Shown here one piece after another: positions 21,927 to 33,994 of a DNA stretch of 50,064 bases. Numbering within the stretch: the stretch's first letter is position 1; the number at the start of each line of letters is the position of its first letter. Under the pieces are notes generated by a model. That model saw only the letters and a program-made list of their open reading frames with translations, did not search any database and was not told where the DNA came from. The position numbers and the translations under genes were made by a program. Location: the NCBI RefSeq assembly GCF_030538695.1, contig NZ_JAUNTN010000025.1, positions 1 to 50,064 on the forward strand. The letters run 5' to 3'. This DNA comes from Paracoccus sp. (in: a-proteobacteria). Lineage in GTDB: Bacteria > Pseudomonadota > Alphaproteobacteria > Rhodobacterales > Rhodobacteraceae.

Positions 21927-22958
21927 ATGGCTGAATTTCTGGCATCCCCGCTTGGCATGGCCATCATCATGCTGCTGCAAGGTCTGGCCGTCATTGCCTT
22001 TGTGATGATTTCGCTGATCTTTCTGGTCTATGGCGACCGCAAGATCTGGGCCGCCGTGCAGATCCGTCGCGGTCCGAACGTGGTTGGTCCCTGGGGCCTG
22101 TTGCAGACCTTTGCCGATGCGCTGAAATATGTGCTGAAGGAAATCGTCGTGCCTGCCGGGTCCGACAAGTTTGTGTTCTTCCTTGCGCCGTTCCTGTCAA
22201 TGATGCTGGCCCTGCTGGCTTGGGTGGTGATTCCCTTTGCCCCCGGCTGGGTGATGTCGAACCTGAATGTTGGCATCCTGTTCATCTTCGCCATCTCCTC
22301 GCTTGAGGTTTACGGCGTGATTATGGGCGGCTGGGCGTCGAACTCGAAATATCCGTTTCTGGCCTCGCTGCGCTCTGCTGCGCAGATGATCTCTTATGAG
22401 GTGTCGCTGGGCCTGATTATCATTGGTGTGATTATCTCGGCCGGGTCGATGAACCTGTCGGATATTGTCGAATCACAACGCGGGGCCGGGTTCCTGTCGT
22501 GGTATTGGCTGCCGCATCTGCCGATGGTTGTGCTGTTCTTTGTCTCGGCGCTGGCGGAAACCAATCGCCCGCCCTTTGACCTTGCCGAAGCCGAATCCGA
22601 GCTGGTTGCCGGTCACATGGTCGAATATTCGTCCACGCCCTACCTGCTGTATATGGCCGGCGAATATATAGCCATCTGGCTGATGTGTGCGCTGATTTCG
22701 GTGCTGTTCTTTGGCGGCTGGCTGTCGCCCATTCCGGGCATCCCGGACGGGGCGCTGTGGATGTTCGTCAAGATGGTGTTCTGGTTCTGGATGTTCGCCA
22801 TGGTGAAGGCGATTGTGCCGCGGTATCGCTATGACCAGTTGATGCGCATTGGCTGGAAAGTGTTCCTGCCGCTGTCGCTGTTCTGGGTCGTGCTGATCGC
22901 GTTCCTTGCTCGTTATCAAGTGTTCGGCGGCTTCTGGGCGCGCTGGACGGGGGTTTGA
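21927..22958 (+). CDS. nuoH: NADH-quinone oxidoreductase subunit H
   Basis: NuoH (Nqo8/ND1) is the membrane subunit that joins the quinone cavity to the proton-pumping arm. The 343-residue length is usual. Conserved segments: [51 protein letters not shown] with the acidic quinone-funnel residues, and [11 protein letters not shown]. The start ATG at 21927 ([11 protein letters not shown]) is chosen over the open frame upstream, which overlaps the lipoprotein gene. Confidence 0.97.
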   Translation: MAEFLASPLGMAIIMLLQGLAVIAFVMISLIFLVYGDRKIWAAVQIRRGPNVVGPWGLLQTFADALKYVLKEIVVPAGSDKFVFFLAPFLSMMLALLAWVVIPFAPGWVMSNLNVGILFIFAISSLEVYGVIMGGWASNSKYPFLASLRSAAQMISYEVSLGLIIIGVIISAGSMNLSDIVESQRGAGFLSWYWLPHLPMVVLFFVSALAETNRPPFDLAEAESELVAGHMVEYSSTPYLLYMAGEYIAIWLMCALISVLFFGGWLSPIPGIPDGALWMFVKMVFWFWMFAMVKAIVPRYRYDQLMRIGWKVFLPLSLFWVVLIAFLARYQVFGGFWARWTGV

Positions 22959-23456
<498 letters not shown>

Positions 23457-23465
23457 GGATTTGCT

Positions 23466-23869
23466 GTGAACGACGCCTTTCCCAAGCTGTTTTCCCAAAT
23501 GCTCCAGTCGGGGCAGGAGATGGCGCGTGCCTTTAACCCGGCGCTGGAACAACTCGACACCACGGCGTTCGAGCGGATGATCCCGACCATGCCCGCCGAT
23601 ATGCTGGAGATGTGGTTTGGCAAGACCTTCAACCGTGAAGGGCTGGACGCCAAAACCCGGCTTCTGCTGACCATCGGCGCGATTACCGCGCAGGGGGCGC
23701 TGGCCGCGCCGCAGTTGCGCATCACCATCCGTCACGCGCTGGCAGCCGGGGCGACGAAACGCGAAATCGCGGAAACGATCTATCAGATGAGCATGTTCGG
23801 CGGTCTGCCCGCCATGCAAAAGGCGCTGGACATCGCCGCAGATGTCTATGCCGAAGAGGAGACCGAGGA

Positions 23870-23873
<4 letters not shown>
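23466..23873 (+). CDS. Carboxymuconolactone decarboxylase-like protein without cysteines
   Basis: The 135-residue helical protein has the CMD/AhpD-like core ([18 protein letters not shown], then [24 protein letters not shown]). It contains no cysteine at all, so it lacks the CxxC peroxidase-reductase site of AhpD and is more like the decarboxylase branch or a non-catalytic member. GTG start at 23466 with AAGGA upstream. The end overlaps nuoJ (ATGA), so translation is coupled. It corresponds to URF5 of the P. denitrificans cluster; its role there is unknown. Confidence 0.83.
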
Positions 23874-24863
<990 letters not shown>

Positions 24864-24869
24864 GGGGCA

Positions 24870-26966
24870 ATGGAAAAGATCATCCTTCTTGCGCCCCTGT
24901 TCAGCGCCATCGTCGCCGGTTTTGGCTGGCGGGTGCTGACCGAAAAAGGCGCTCAATACCTGACCACGGGCGTGCTGTTCCTGATCTGCGCCTTGTCATG
25001 GATCGTGTTTCTGGGTTTTGACGGCGAAACCCGCCATATCCAGATCCTTGACTGGGTTGTGGCCGGTGATTTTACCGCAAGCTGGGGCATCCGCCTTGAC
25101 CGGCTGACCGCGATCATGCTGATCGTTGTGACCAGCGTTTCGGCCTTGGTGCATATGTATTCCATCGGTTACATGGCCCATGACGAAAGTTTCGGCCATG
25201 ATGCGCATTACAAGGCGCGGTTCTTTGCCTATCTGTCCTTCTTTACCTTTGCGATGCTGTCGCTGGTGACGGCGGACAACCTGCTGCAAATGTTCTTTGG
25301 CTGGGAAGGCGTGGGGGTCGCCTCTTATCTGCTGATCGGTTTTTACTATAAGAAACAATCGGCTGGTGCTGCGGCGATGAAGGCGTTCATCGTGAACCGT
25401 GTGGGCGATTTCGGCTTTCTTCTGGGGATTTTCGGGCTGTGGTGGCTGACCGGCACGATCCAGTTCGATGAAATCTTCGCGCAAATCCCGGCGCTGGCGC
25501 AGCAGAATATTCACTTCCTGTCGTGGGAGTTCAGCGCGGCCAACCTGCTGGCGCTGCTGCTGTTCATCGGTGCGATGGGGAAATCGGCGCAGTTGTTCCT
25601 GCACACCTGGTTGCCCGACGCGATGGAAGGCCCGACCCCGGTTTCGGCGCTGATCCACGCCGCCACCATGGTGACGGCTGGCGTATTCCTTGTCTGCCGG
25701 ATGTCGCCACTGTATGAATTCGCGCCCGAAGCCAAGATGTTCATTGTCATCATCGGCGCAACCACGGCGCTGTTCGCCGCGACCGTCGGTCTGGTTCAGA
25801 ACGACATCAAGCGCGTGATCGCTTATTCAACCTGTTCGCAGCTTGGCTATATGTTCGTTGCTGCGGGCGTGGGGGTTTACTCGGTCGCCATGTTCCACCT
25901 GCTGACCCATGCGTTTTTCAAGGCGATGCTGTTTCTGGGTGCCGGTTCGGTGATCCATGCGATGCACCATGAGCAGGACATGCGGAACTATGGCGGGCTG
26001 CGCAAAAAGATCCCGTTCACGTTCTGGATCATGATTCTTGGTACGCTGGCGATTACCGGCGTGGGGATTCCGCTGACCACTATCGGTTTTGCCGGCTTCC
26101 TGTCGAAAGATGCGGTCATCGAAAGCGCCTATGCTTCGGGGATCGGCTATGCCTTCTGGCTGCTGGTGATTGCGGCGGCGCTGACCAGTTTTTATAGCTG
26201 GCGGCTGATCTTCCTGACCTTCTTTGGCAAGCCGCGCGGCGACCATCATGCGCATGACCACGCCCATGAAAGCCCGCCGGTTATGACGATTCCGCTGGGC
26301 CTGCTGGCGATTGGTGCGATCTTCTCGGGGATGGTCTGGTATAACAGCTTCTTTGGCGACAAGGTGGAGAGCTTCTTCCACATGCCGGTGGCTGAGGCAC
26401 ATGCCCCCGCGACTGACGTAGCCGCGCCAGACGCCGCCGCGACGGACCATGCCCCGGTCACTGAGGATCACGCCGCAACCGAGGGCCATGCCCCGGCGAC
26501 GGAAATCGCTGCGCCGGTTGGGGGCGCGATCTATATGCACCCCGACAACCATGTGCTGCATGAGGCGCATTATGTTCCGAAATGGGTGAAACTGTCGCCC
26601 TTTGTCGCTATGGTGCTGGGTCTGGTGCTGTCCTGGCTGATGTATGTCGCCTATCCAAAAGCGCCGGCGAAACTGGCTGCGGCTCAGCGTCCGCTGTATC
26701 AGTTCCTGCTGAACAAGTGGTATTTCGATGAGCTTTACGACTGGATCTTCGTGCGCCCGTCGCTGTGGCTGGGCCGGATGCTGTGGAAGGTCGGTGACAT
26801 GAAAATCATCGACGGTGCCATCAACGGGCTGGCGCTTGGTCTGATCCCGCGTCTGACGCGCTTTGCCGGGCGGGTTCAGTCGGGCTATGTTTTCCACTAT
26901 GCCTTTGCGATGGTGATCGGCATCGTCGGGTTGTTGCTTTGGATGATGGTGCGGGGGAGCCACTGA
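24870..26966 (+). CDS. nuoL: NADH-quinone oxidoreductase subunit L
   Basis: NuoL (Nqo12/ND5) is the distal antiporter-like subunit carrying the long lateral helix. The 698-residue protein shows [39 protein letters not shown] and [17 protein letters not shown] loop near residues 508-550 carries a His/Ala/Thr/Pro-rich degenerate repeat with units such as [10 protein letters not shown] and [10 protein letters not shown], an expansion in a region that is variable between species. Otherwise typical. Confidence 0.97.
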   Translation: MEKIILLAPLFSAIVAGFGWRVLTEKGAQYLTTGVLFLICALSWIVFLGFDGETRHIQILDWVVAGDFTASWGIRLDRLTAIMLIVVTSVSALVHMYSIGYMAHDESFGHDAHYKARFFAYLSFFTFAMLSLVTADNLLQMFFGWEGVGVASYLLIGFYYKKQSAGAAAMKAFIVNRVGDFGFLLGIFGLWWLTGTIQFDEIFAQIPALAQQNIHFLSWEFSAANLLALLLFIGAMGKSAQLFLHTWLPDAMEGPTPVSALIHAATMVTAGVFLVCRMSPLYEFAPEAKMFIVIIGATTALFAATVGLVQNDIKRVIAYSTCSQLGYMFVAAGVGVYSVAMFHLLTHAFFKAMLFLGAGSVIHAMHHEQDMRNYGGLRKKIPFTFWIMILGTLAITGVGIPLTTIGFAGFLSKDAVIESAYASGIGYAFWLLVIAAALTSFYSWRLIFLTFFGKPRGDHHAHDHAHESPPVMTIPLGLLAIGAIFSGMVWYNSFFGDKVESFFHMPVAEAHAPATDVAAPDAAATDHAPVTEDHAATEGHAPATEIAAPVGGAIYMHPDNHVLHEAHYVPKWVKLSPFVAMVLGLVLSWLMYVAYPKAPAKLAAAQRPLYQFLLNKWYFDELYDWIFVRPSLWLGRMLWKVGDMKIIDGAINGLALGLIPRLTRFAGRVQSGYVFHYAFAMVIGIVGLLLWMMVRGSH

Positions 26967-26969
26967 ACC

Positions 26970-28514
26970 ATGTCGAACCTTCTTTCCATCATCACCTTTC
27001 TGCCCATCGTTGCGGCGCTGATCCTTGGGGTTTTCCTGCGCGGCGATGATGAGGCGGCGGGCCGCAACGCCAAATGGCTGGCGCTGGTCGCCACTTCGGC
27101 TACTTTCCTGATCTCGCTGTTCGTGCTGTTCGGCTTTGATCCGGCCAACACCGGCTTCCAGTTTGTCGAGGAACGGCCGTGGATCATGGGCCTGAACTAC
27201 AAACTGGGCGTGGACGGGATTTCGGTCCTGTTCGTGATGCTGACCACCTTCCTGATGCCGCTGGTGATCCTGTCGGCATGGCATGTCACCACCCGCGTCA
27301 AGGAATATATGATCGCCTTTCTGGTCCTCGAAGGGCTGATGATCGGCGTGTTCGTGGCGCTGGATCTGGTGCTGTTCTATCTGTTCTTCGAGGCTGGGCT
27401 GATCCCGATGTTCCTGATTATCGGGATCTGGGGCGGCGCGAACCGGATTTATGCGGCGTTCAAGTTCTTCCTCTACACCTTCCTCGGCTCGGTGCTGATG
27501 CTGGTGGCGATGATTGCGATGTTCCGCATTTCGGGGACGACCGACATTCCGGCGCTCTTGGGGTATGAGTTCGCCTCGGATCCGCTGATGGTGGTGGGCT
27601 GGACCATTCCGGGCGGGTTGCAAATGCTGCTGTTCATCGCCTTCTTTGCCAGTTTCGCGGTCAAGATGCCGATGTGGCCGGTGCATACCTGGTTGCCGGA
27701 TGCGCACGTTCAGGCGCCGACCGCTGGTTCGGTCGTGCTGGCCGCCGTGTTGCTGAAGATGGGCGGCTATGGTTTCCTGCGTTTCAGCCTGCCGATGTTC
27801 CCGGTAGCCAGCGATATGCTGACGCCTTTCGTGCTGTGGCTGTCGGCCATTGCGGTGGTCTATACCTCGCTGGTGGCGCTGGTCCAGTCGGATATGAAAA
27901 AGCTGATCGCTTACTCCTCGGTCGCGCATATGGGTTACGTCACCGCCGGGATTTTCGCGGCCAATCAGGTCGGCGTGGATGGCGCGATTTTCCAGATGCT
28001 CAGCCACGGGTTCATCTCGGGCGCGCTGTTTCTCTGCGTCGGCGTGATTTATGACCGGATGCACACGCGTGAGATCGACGCCTATGGCGGGTTGGTCAAC
28101 CGGATGCCGAAATACGCGCTGATCTTCATGTTCTTCACCATGGCCAACGTCGGTTTGCCCGGCACCTCGGGTTTCGTGGGTGAGTTTCTGACCCTGCTTG
28201 GCGTGTTCCGTGTCGATACCTGGGTGGCGCTGGTGATGACCTCGGGGGTGATCCTGTCGGCGTCCTATGCGCTGTGGCTTTACCGTCGCGTCACCTTTGG
28301 CGAGCTGCTGAAGGAAAGCCTGAAAACCATCACCGACATGACCGTGCGTGAGCGTTGGATTTTCGTGCCGCTGGTGGTGATGACGCTGCTGCTTGGGGTT
28401 TACCCGCGGCTTGTCACCGACATCACCGGCCCCAGCGTTCAGGCGCTGCTGACCAATTACCACCAAAGCCTGCCTGTCGCGGTTGATGCCGCCCCGGCCG
28501 AAGCCAGCCACTGA
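26970..28514 (+). CDS. nuoM: NADH-quinone oxidoreductase subunit M
   Basis: NuoM (Nqo13/ND4) is an antiporter-like proton-pumping subunit. The 514 residues are normal. Conserved parts: [18 protein letters not shown] with the key glutamate, [19 protein letters not shown], and [15 protein letters not shown]. The start is [20 protein letters not shown]. It is three bases after nuoL. Confidence 0.98.
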   Translation: MSNLLSIITFLPIVAALILGVFLRGDDEAAGRNAKWLALVATSATFLISLFVLFGFDPANTGFQFVEERPWIMGLNYKLGVDGISVLFVMLTTFLMPLVILSAWHVTTRVKEYMIAFLVLEGLMIGVFVALDLVLFYLFFEAGLIPMFLIIGIWGGANRIYAAFKFFLYTFLGSVLMLVAMIAMFRISGTTDIPALLGYEFASDPLMVVGWTIPGGLQMLLFIAFFASFAVKMPMWPVHTWLPDAHVQAPTAGSVVLAAVLLKMGGYGFLRFSLPMFPVASDMLTPFVLWLSAIAVVYTSLVALVQSDMKKLIAYSSVAHMGYVTAGIFAANQVGVDGAIFQMLSHGFISGALFLCVGVIYDRMHTREIDAYGGLVNRMPKYALIFMFFTMANVGLPGTSGFVGEFLTLLGVFRVDTWVALVMTSGVILSASYALWLYRRVTFGELLKESLKTITDMTVRERWIFVPLVVMTLLLGVYPRLVTDITGPSVQALLTNYHQSLPVAVDAAPAEASH

Positions 28515-28525
28515 GGGGACACGAG

Positions 28526-29995
28526 ATGAGTTCGCTTGATTTTCAAACGATCCTGCCCGAGTTCCTGCTGGCGCTTTACGCGCTTCTGGCGCTCTTGGCT
28601 GGTGCCTATCTGGGCAAGGACAAGCTGGCACGGGGCCTGTTGTGGCTGACGGTTGCGGTGCTTTTGGCGCTGGCGGCGATGGTCGGGATGCGCGGCACCG
28701 GGGCGACGACGGCCTTCTTTGGCCAGTTCACCGATGATGCCTTCGCCCGCTTTGCCAAGGCCGTGACCCTGACCGCCGCCGCCGCCGTTCTGGCGATGAG
28801 CGCGGATTATCTGGACCGCCGCGGGATGCTGCGGTTCGAGTTTCCGATCCTTGTCGCGCTGGCCGTGCTGGGCATGATGATGATGATTTCGGCGGGCGAT
28901 CTGCTGATCCTCTATATGGGGCTGGAGCTGCAATCGCTGTCGCTTTACGTCATTGCCGCCATGCGCCGCGAAAGCGTGAAATCGTCCGAGGCGGGGCTGA
29001 AATATTTCGTTCTTGGCGCACTGTCCTCGGGGCTGCTGCTGTATGGGGCGTCGCTGGTTTACGGCTTTGCCGGGACCACCTCTTTCGCCGGGATTTTGCA
29101 GACCATCGACGGCGGTCAGATGTCGATTGGCCTGCTGTTCGGTTTGGTGTTCCTGCTGGTCGGCCTGGCGTTCAAGGTTAGCGCGGTGCCGTTCCATATG
29201 TGGACGCCGGATGTTTACGAAGGCTCGCCCACGCCGGTGACGGCCTTTTTTGCCACCGCGCCCAAGGTTGCAGCCATGGCGCTGATCGCTCGGCTGATGT
29301 TCGATGCGTTTGGTCATGTCACCGCTGATTGGGGCCAGATCATTGCGCTGCTGGCGGTGCTGTCGATGTTCCTTGGCTCGATTGCCGGGATCGGACAGAC
29401 GGACATCAAGCGGCTGATGGCCTATTCCTCGATCGCGCATATGGGCTTTGCGCTGGTGGGGCTTGCGGCTGGCACGGTCTATGGTGTGCAGGCAATGCTG
29501 ATCTATATGGCGATTTATGTGGTGATGAATGTCGGCGCCTTTGCCGTGATCCTGTCGCTGTCGCGTGACGGTCAGCCGGTCACAAAGCTGACGGATCTGA
29601 ACCAGTTTGCCAAAGCGGACCCCGTCAAGGCTGCTGCCTTGCTGGTGCTGATGTTCAGCCTTGCCGGTGTGCCGCCGCTTCTGGGCTTTTTCGCCAAGTT
29701 TGCGGTGCTGAATGCGGCGGTGCAATCGGGTATGGCGTGGCTGGCGGTGCTGGGGGTGATCGCCTCGGTGATCGGCGCGTTCTATTACCTGCGCATCGTT
29801 TATTACATGTATTTCGGTGACGAATCCGAAGGCGTCGAGGCGCGGATGAGCCTGCCGCAATATGTGCTGATGCTGGCTTCGGCGGCCTTTATCCTGCTGG
29901 GCGTGTTTGGCATGTTCGGGCTGGAGGATGCGGCGGGCCGTGCGGCGGAATCGCTGGTTGGCCCGGCGGTTGCGGCTGTTGCTCAAGGTGGCTGA
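28526..29995 (+). CDS. nuoN: NADH-quinone oxidoreductase subunit N
   Basis: NuoN (Nqo14/ND2) is the third antiporter-like subunit. The 489-residue protein has [39 protein letters not shown] and [16 protein letters not shown]. It is the last complex I gene, and its final eight bases overlap the likely GTG start of birA. Confidence 0.97.
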   Translation: MSSLDFQTILPEFLLALYALLALLAGAYLGKDKLARGLLWLTVAVLLALAAMVGMRGTGATTAFFGQFTDDAFARFAKAVTLTAAAAVLAMSADYLDRRGMLRFEFPILVALAVLGMMMMISAGDLLILYMGLELQSLSLYVIAAMRRESVKSSEAGLKYFVLGALSSGLLLYGASLVYGFAGTTSFAGILQTIDGGQMSIGLLFGLVFLLVGLAFKVSAVPFHMWTPDVYEGSPTPVTAFFATAPKVAAMALIARLMFDAFGHVTADWGQIIALLAVLSMFLGSIAGIGQTDIKRLMAYSSIAHMGFALVGLAAGTVYGVQAMLIYMAIYVVMNVGAFAVILSLSRDGQPVTKLTDLNQFAKADPVKAAALLVLMFSLAGVPPLLGFFAKFAVLNAAVQSGMAWLAVLGVIASVIGAFYYLRIVYYMYFGDESEGVEARMSLPQYVLMLASAAFILLGVFGMFGLEDAAGRAAESLVGPAVAAVAQGG

Positions 29996-30746
29996 GTGGC
30001 CTGACGGCGTTGGCCGGCACATTCTGCCGCGTTGCGACAGCACCAATGCCGAAGCCCTGCGGCTGGCCCCGAACCTCAGCAATCCGGCATGGATTATGAC
30101 CCGCGAGCAAGTCGCGGGTCGTGGTCGTCGTGGCCGGGCATGGGTTTCAGGCCTGCGCAATTTCGCGGCTTCGCTGGCGTTACGCCCCGTTGGGCCGCCG
30201 GCGCAGGTGGCGCAGCTTTCCTTTGTTGCGGCGCTGGCTTTGCATGAGGCGCTGGCGCAGGTGGCTGGCCCCTCGGCGCGGCTGGCACTGAAATGGCCCA
30301 ATGATGTGCTTCTGAACGGCGGCAAGGTCGCTGGTATCCTGCTGGAAAGTGCCGGGCGCGGTCCGCAGGTCGATGCGCTGGCCTTGGGTATTGGTGTCAA
30401 CCTTGCCAGCGCCCCCGATGCTGCGGCGCTGGAGCCGGGGGCGCTGCGTCCGGTCAGTCTGGCTGCGGAAACCGGGGCGAATGTCAGCCCGGATGATTTC
30501 CTTGACCTGCTGGCCCCGGCCTTTGCGGGGTGGCAGGCCGTCCATGCCGCACAGGGTTTTGCCCCGATCCGGCAGGCATGGCTGGCCCGCGCTGCACGCT
30601 TGGGCGAGCAGATCACCGCTCGCACCGGCGCAACCGAACAGACCGGCATTTTCGAGGGCATCGACCCCGATGGTGCGCTGATCCTGACCACTGCCGCCGG
30701 GCGCAGCGTGATTGCGGCGGCCGATGTTCATTTCCCGAAGGGCTGA
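29988..30746 (+). CDS. birA: Biotin--[acetyl-CoA-carboxylase] ligase, no DNA-binding domain
   Basis: BirA activates biotin as biotinyl-AMP and attaches it to carboxylase carrier proteins. The 252-residue protein lacks the N-terminal winged helix of the E. coli repressor, so it is a ligase only. Catalytic motifs: [18 protein letters not shown] (biotinyl-AMP loop) and [20 protein letters not shown]. The GTG start at 29988 ([20 protein letters not shown]) overlaps nuoN; no ATG fits the conserved start. A birA-like frame after the last nqo gene is known in P. denitrificans (URF6). Confidence 0.93.
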   Translation: MAEWPDGVGRHILPRCDSTNAEALRLAPNLSNPAWIMTREQVAGRGRRGRAWVSGLRNFAASLALRPVGPPAQVAQLSFVAALALHEALAQVAGPSARLALKWPNDVLLNGGKVAGILLESAGRGPQVDALALGIGVNLASAPDAAALEPGALRPVSLAAETGANVSPDDFLDLLAPAFAGWQAVHAAQGFAPIRQAWLARAARLGEQITARTGATEQTGIFEGIDPDGALILTTAAGRSVIAAADVHFPKG

Positions 30747-30749
30747 TCT

Positions 30750-31529
30750 ATGCTGTTGTGTATCGACTGCGGGAACACCAACACGATGTTTTCCATCTGG
30801 GACGGGCGCAAGTTCATCTCGCACTGGCGGATCTCGACCAACCACACCCGGACGGCGGATGAATATTACACCTGGCTGCAAACGCTGATCTCTGTTCAGC
30901 ATTTCGACCTGGACATCAGCGATTGCATCATCAGCGCCACCGCGCCGCGTGTGGTCTTTAACCTGCGGGTGCTGTGCAACCGTTATTTCAACACCCGCCC
31001 ACTGGTGGTTGGCAAGCCAGAGGTGGCGCTGCCGGTGCCGCCTCGGGTCGAGCCGGGCACGACGGTTGGTCCCGACCGGCTGGTGAATACGGTTGGCGCG
31101 TTTGACCGTCACGGCGGCGATCTGATTGTTGTCGATTACGGCACCGCGACGACGCTGGATGTGGTGGACCATGACGGTGCTTATATTGGTGGGGTGATTG
31201 CGCCGGGGGTAAATACTTCGCTTGAGGCGCTGCATATGGCCGCCGCCGCGCTGCCGCATGTTGACGTTACCATGCCCGAAAAGGTGATCGGGCAGAATAC
31301 GGTTTCCTGTATCCAGTCAGGGATTTACTGGGGTTATATCGGCCTGATCGAAGGGCTGACAAAAAGAATACGGGCCGAGCGTGACCGCCCGATGAAGGTC
31401 ATCGCAACCGGGGGCCTTGCGCCGCTGTTCGATCAGGGTTTCGACCTGTTCGACGCGATCGAGGATGACTTGACCGTTCATGGTCTCCGGCTGATCTGGA
31501 ACTATAACAAGGAGAACGGGCATGTCTGA
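30750..31529 (+). CDS. coaX: Type III pantothenate kinase
   Basis: CoaX phosphorylates pantothenate in the first step of coenzyme A synthesis. The 259-residue protein has the phosphate-binding start LLCIDCGNTNTMFSIWDG, then PDRLVNTVGAF, DYGTATTLDVV and GGVIAPGVNTSLEALH. It is three bases after birA, and its end overlaps rnj by eight bases. The CoA and biotin genes side by side fit fatty-acid-related metabolism, but the link to the nuo operon is positional only. Confidence 0.96.
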   Translation: MLLCIDCGNTNTMFSIWDGRKFISHWRISTNHTRTADEYYTWLQTLISVQHFDLDISDCIISATAPRVVFNLRVLCNRYFNTRPLVVGKPEVALPVPPRVEPGTTVGPDRLVNTVGAFDRHGGDLIVVDYGTATTLDVVDHDGAYIGGVIAPGVNTSLEALHMAAAALPHVDVTMPEKVIGQNTVSCIQSGIYWGYIGLIEGLTKRIRAERDRPMKVIATGGLAPLFDQGFDLFDAIEDDLTVHGLRLIWNYNKENGHV

Positions 31530-33198
31530 ACGCCTGATCTATCTGCCCCTTGGCGGGGCGGGCGAAATCGGAATGAACGCCTATGTTTACGGCTATGGCA
31601 AACCGGGGCAGGAGCGCCTGATTCTGGTCGATATGGGCGTGACCTTTGGCGATATGGACGGCTCGCCCGGCATTGATCTGATTATGCCGGATTTGGACTG
31701 GCTGGCCGCGAACCGCGACCGGCTGGAGGCGGTTTTCATCACCCATGGTCACGAAGATCACGTCGGCGCGGTCGGGCATCTGTATCACAAGCTGCAAGTG
31801 CCGATCTATGCGCGGCCCTTTACCGCGACGCTGGCCCGGATGAAGCTGGAGGAGGCCGGCCAGCCCACCGACAACCTGCGCGTCACCGGCCCCCGGCCCG
31901 AGGTCACGCGGCTTGGCCCCTTTACGGTGCAATTCGTGCCGATCAGCCATTCCATCCCCGAAAGCTCGGCGCTGTTGATCGACACACCTGCCGGGCGGAT
32001 CGTGCATACCGGCGATTTCAAGCTGGACGGCAGCCCGGTGGTGGGCGAGGCTTTTGACCCGATCCTGTGGCATGAAATCGCCCATGAAGGCCGGGGCGTT
32101 AAAGTGATGACCTGCGATTCGACCAATGTGTTCAGCCCCAATCCGGGCCGTTCCGAGGCGTTGCTGGCCAATCCGCTGCTGGATTTCGTGATGGCGCAGC
32201 CGAATATGGTGGTGGCGACGACATTCGCCAGCAACATCGCCCGGCTGAAATCGCTGGCCGAGGCCGGGCAGGCGGCGGGCCGTCAGGTCTGTTTGCTGGG
32301 TCGGGCCATGCGCAAGATGGTGACGGCAGCGATCGAGACCGGCATCCTGACCAAGTTCCCGCCGGTCATTGGTCCTGAACAGGCCAGCGAATTGCCGCGC
32401 GATAAGGTGATGCTGATTGTCACCGGCTCGCAGGGGGAACGCCGCGCGGCTTCGGCGCAGCTCTCGCGCGGGCGCTATCTTGGGTTGCAGTTGAAAGAGG
32501 GCGACAGCTTTCTGTTCAGCTCGAAAACCATCCCCGGAAATGAGCGTGGTGTGATCCGCATTATGAACGCCTTCTCCGAAATGGGCGTCGATGTCTTTGA
32601 TGCTGATGATGGCGTTTACCACGTTTCCGGTCATGCCAACCGCCCCGACATCGAGGCGATGCACGACCTGCTGAAACCGGAGATTCTGATTCCTATGCAT
32701 GGCGAGCATATGCATCTGCGTGAGCATATGAAGATCGCGGAAAGCAAGGGGATCGCCTCGGCGGTGGTGGTGAACGGCACCATGCTGGACCTGACGGGCG
32801 AGCGCCCGCGCGTGGTTGATGAGATCGAGACCGGGCGGGTCTATCTGGACGGCTCGGTGCTGATCGGGGCCATGGATGGGGTGGTGCGCGACCGTATCCG
32901 CATGGCGCTGAACGGTCACGCGCTGGTCTCGGTGATCGTGGATGAGGGCGACAACCTGCTGCCCGATGCCTGGGTCGAGCTGATGGGCCTGCCCGCGCGG
33001 GGCCGGGCCGGTGTGCCGCTGGATCGCCATATCGAGGCCGAACTGGCCGAGTTTCTGGAACGCGCCGACGCGAAAACCGTGGCCAATGACGACAAGCTGG
33101 ATGAGGCCATCCGCAAGATCACCCGGCAGGTCACGATGGAGGAAATCGGCAAAAAGCCCGAAGTCACCGTCACCATCAGCCGCCTGACCGCCGATTAA
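31522..33198 (+). CDS. rnj: Ribonuclease J
   Basis: This is a metallo-beta-lactamase/beta-CASP ribonuclease acting in mRNA decay and rRNA maturation. In 558 residues it has the zinc motif THGHEDHVGAVGH, then HTGDFKLDGSP, CDSTNVFSPNPGRSEA and the beta-CASP parts VTGSQGERRA and HVSGHANRPD with PMHGEHMHL. AAGGAG precedes the ATG inside the end of coaX. Alphaproteobacteria commonly carry an RNase J as well as RNase E. Confidence 0.95.
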   Translation: MSERLIYLPLGGAGEIGMNAYVYGYGKPGQERLILVDMGVTFGDMDGSPGIDLIMPDLDWLAANRDRLEAVFITHGHEDHVGAVGHLYHKLQVPIYARPFTATLARMKLEEAGQPTDNLRVTGPRPEVTRLGPFTVQFVPISHSIPESSALLIDTPAGRIVHTGDFKLDGSPVVGEAFDPILWHEIAHEGRGVKVMTCDSTNVFSPNPGRSEALLANPLLDFVMAQPNMVVATTFASNIARLKSLAEAGQAAGRQVCLLGRAMRKMVTAAIETGILTKFPPVIGPEQASELPRDKVMLIVTGSQGERRAASAQLSRGRYLGLQLKEGDSFLFSSKTIPGNERGVIRIMNAFSEMGVDVFDADDGVYHVSGHANRPDIEAMHDLLKPEILIPMHGEHMHLREHMKIAESKGIASAVVVNGTMLDLTGERPRVVDEIETGRVYLDGSVLIGAMDGVVRDRIRMALNGHALVSVIVDEGDNLLPDAWVELMGLPARGRAGVPLDRHIEAELAEFLERADAKTVANDDKLDEAIRKITRQVTMEEIGKKPEVTVTISRLTAD

Positions 33199-33200
33199 CC

Positions 33201-33899
33201 ATGTCTGACAGCGATTTCCCGATCCCGCCGCAGCGGAATTTTTACGGCCGCCGACATGGGAAAACCCTGCGCGGCAGCCAAAAGGGCTATCTGGCCGAAG
33301 ACCTTGGAGAGTTGCGCCCGGCGCGCATCCACCCCGAGGAAAACCCGGACCGCAGCCCGGTCAACCCCGCCGACTGGTTCGGGGATGATCGGCCCGTCTG
33401 GCTGGAAATCGGCTTTGGCGGCGGTGAGCATATGGTGCATATGGCTGCGTGTTACCCTGACATCGGGATTGTGGGGTGTGAGCCGTTCATCAATGGCGTG
33501 GCCATGCTGCTGGGCAAGATCCGTGCGGCAGGGGTGTCGAATGTCTCGGTCCATCCGGGCGACGCGCGGGATCTGATGGATGTGCTGCCTGATGGTGCGA
33601 TTGCGCGGGCGTTTCTGAACTATCCCGACCCGTGGCCGAAGGCCCGCCACCACCGCCGCCGCTTTGTGACGCCGGAACATCTTTTACCGCTGCGCCGGGT
33701 GATGGCGCCGGGGGCCGAGTTCCGGGTGGCGACCGACATCCCCGACTATATGCGCCAGACGCTTGAGGAAGTGCCAAAGGCCGGGTTCACGCTGGTGCAT
33801 GAAGGCCCGGATGCATGGGATGACTGGATCAGCACCCGTTACGAACAAAAAGCCCTGCGCGAAGGCCGGGTGCCGCATTACGCGACCTTCCGGCGCTGA
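33201..33899 (+). CDS. trmB: tRNA (guanine-N7-)-methyltransferase
   Basis: TrmB methylates G46 in the variable loop of tRNAs using SAM. The 232-residue protein shows the SAM-binding region [15 protein letters not shown], then [13 protein letters not shown] and the catalytic stretch [19 protein letters not shown]. The start is two bases after the rnj stop, making it the last gene of the long co-directional block. Overlapping hairpins cover its stop codon. Confidence 0.96.
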   Translation: MSDSDFPIPPQRNFYGRRHGKTLRGSQKGYLAEDLGELRPARIHPEENPDRSPVNPADWFGDDRPVWLEIGFGGGEHMVHMAACYPDIGIVGCEPFINGVAMLLGKIRAAGVSNVSVHPGDARDLMDVLPDGAIARAFLNYPDPWPKARHHRRRFVTPEHLLPLRRVMAPGAEFRVATDIPDYMRQTLEEVPKAGFTLVHEGPDAWDDWISTRYEQKALREGRVPHYATFRR

Positions 33900-33918
33900 C
33901 GCGCCGGTGCCTCCGGCG
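33890..33918 (+). terminator. Overlapping hairpins at the end of trmB
   Basis: CCGGCG (33890-33895), CGCCGG (33902-33907) and CCGGCG (33913-33918) can form either of two exclusive 6-bp stems, one enclosing the trmB stop codon. The second is followed by GGATATTTATGG. The T tract is short, so termination is plausible but not certain. The 3' arm is part of the 32-bp repeat listed next. Confidence 0.5.
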
Positions 33919-33940
33919 GGGATATTTATGGACAAAAGAT
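33909..33940 (+). repeat. 32-bp intergenic repeat, copy 1
   Basis: The sequence starting GCCTCCGGCGGGGATATTTA and ending GGACAAAAGAT occurs here and, inverted, at 35334-35365, with a single internal difference (T/G). The two copies flank aroA at the ends of trmB and lrp. I recall similar CCTCCGGCGGG-ATATTT elements being frequent between genes in Rhodobacteraceae; copy number in this genome cannot be judged here. Confidence 0.85.
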
Positions 33941-33994
33941 GCTGGCAGGCGGGGCGCGGTTTGCGCTATCACGCGGGCAACAAAGAGGTGTGCC

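Noticed and set aside
25827..28631. Minus-strand frame of over 900 codons opposite nuoL and nuoM
   Set aside because: It lies antisense to two certain complex I genes, is full of Arg, His and Gln from reverse-complement bias, and matches no family I recognise.
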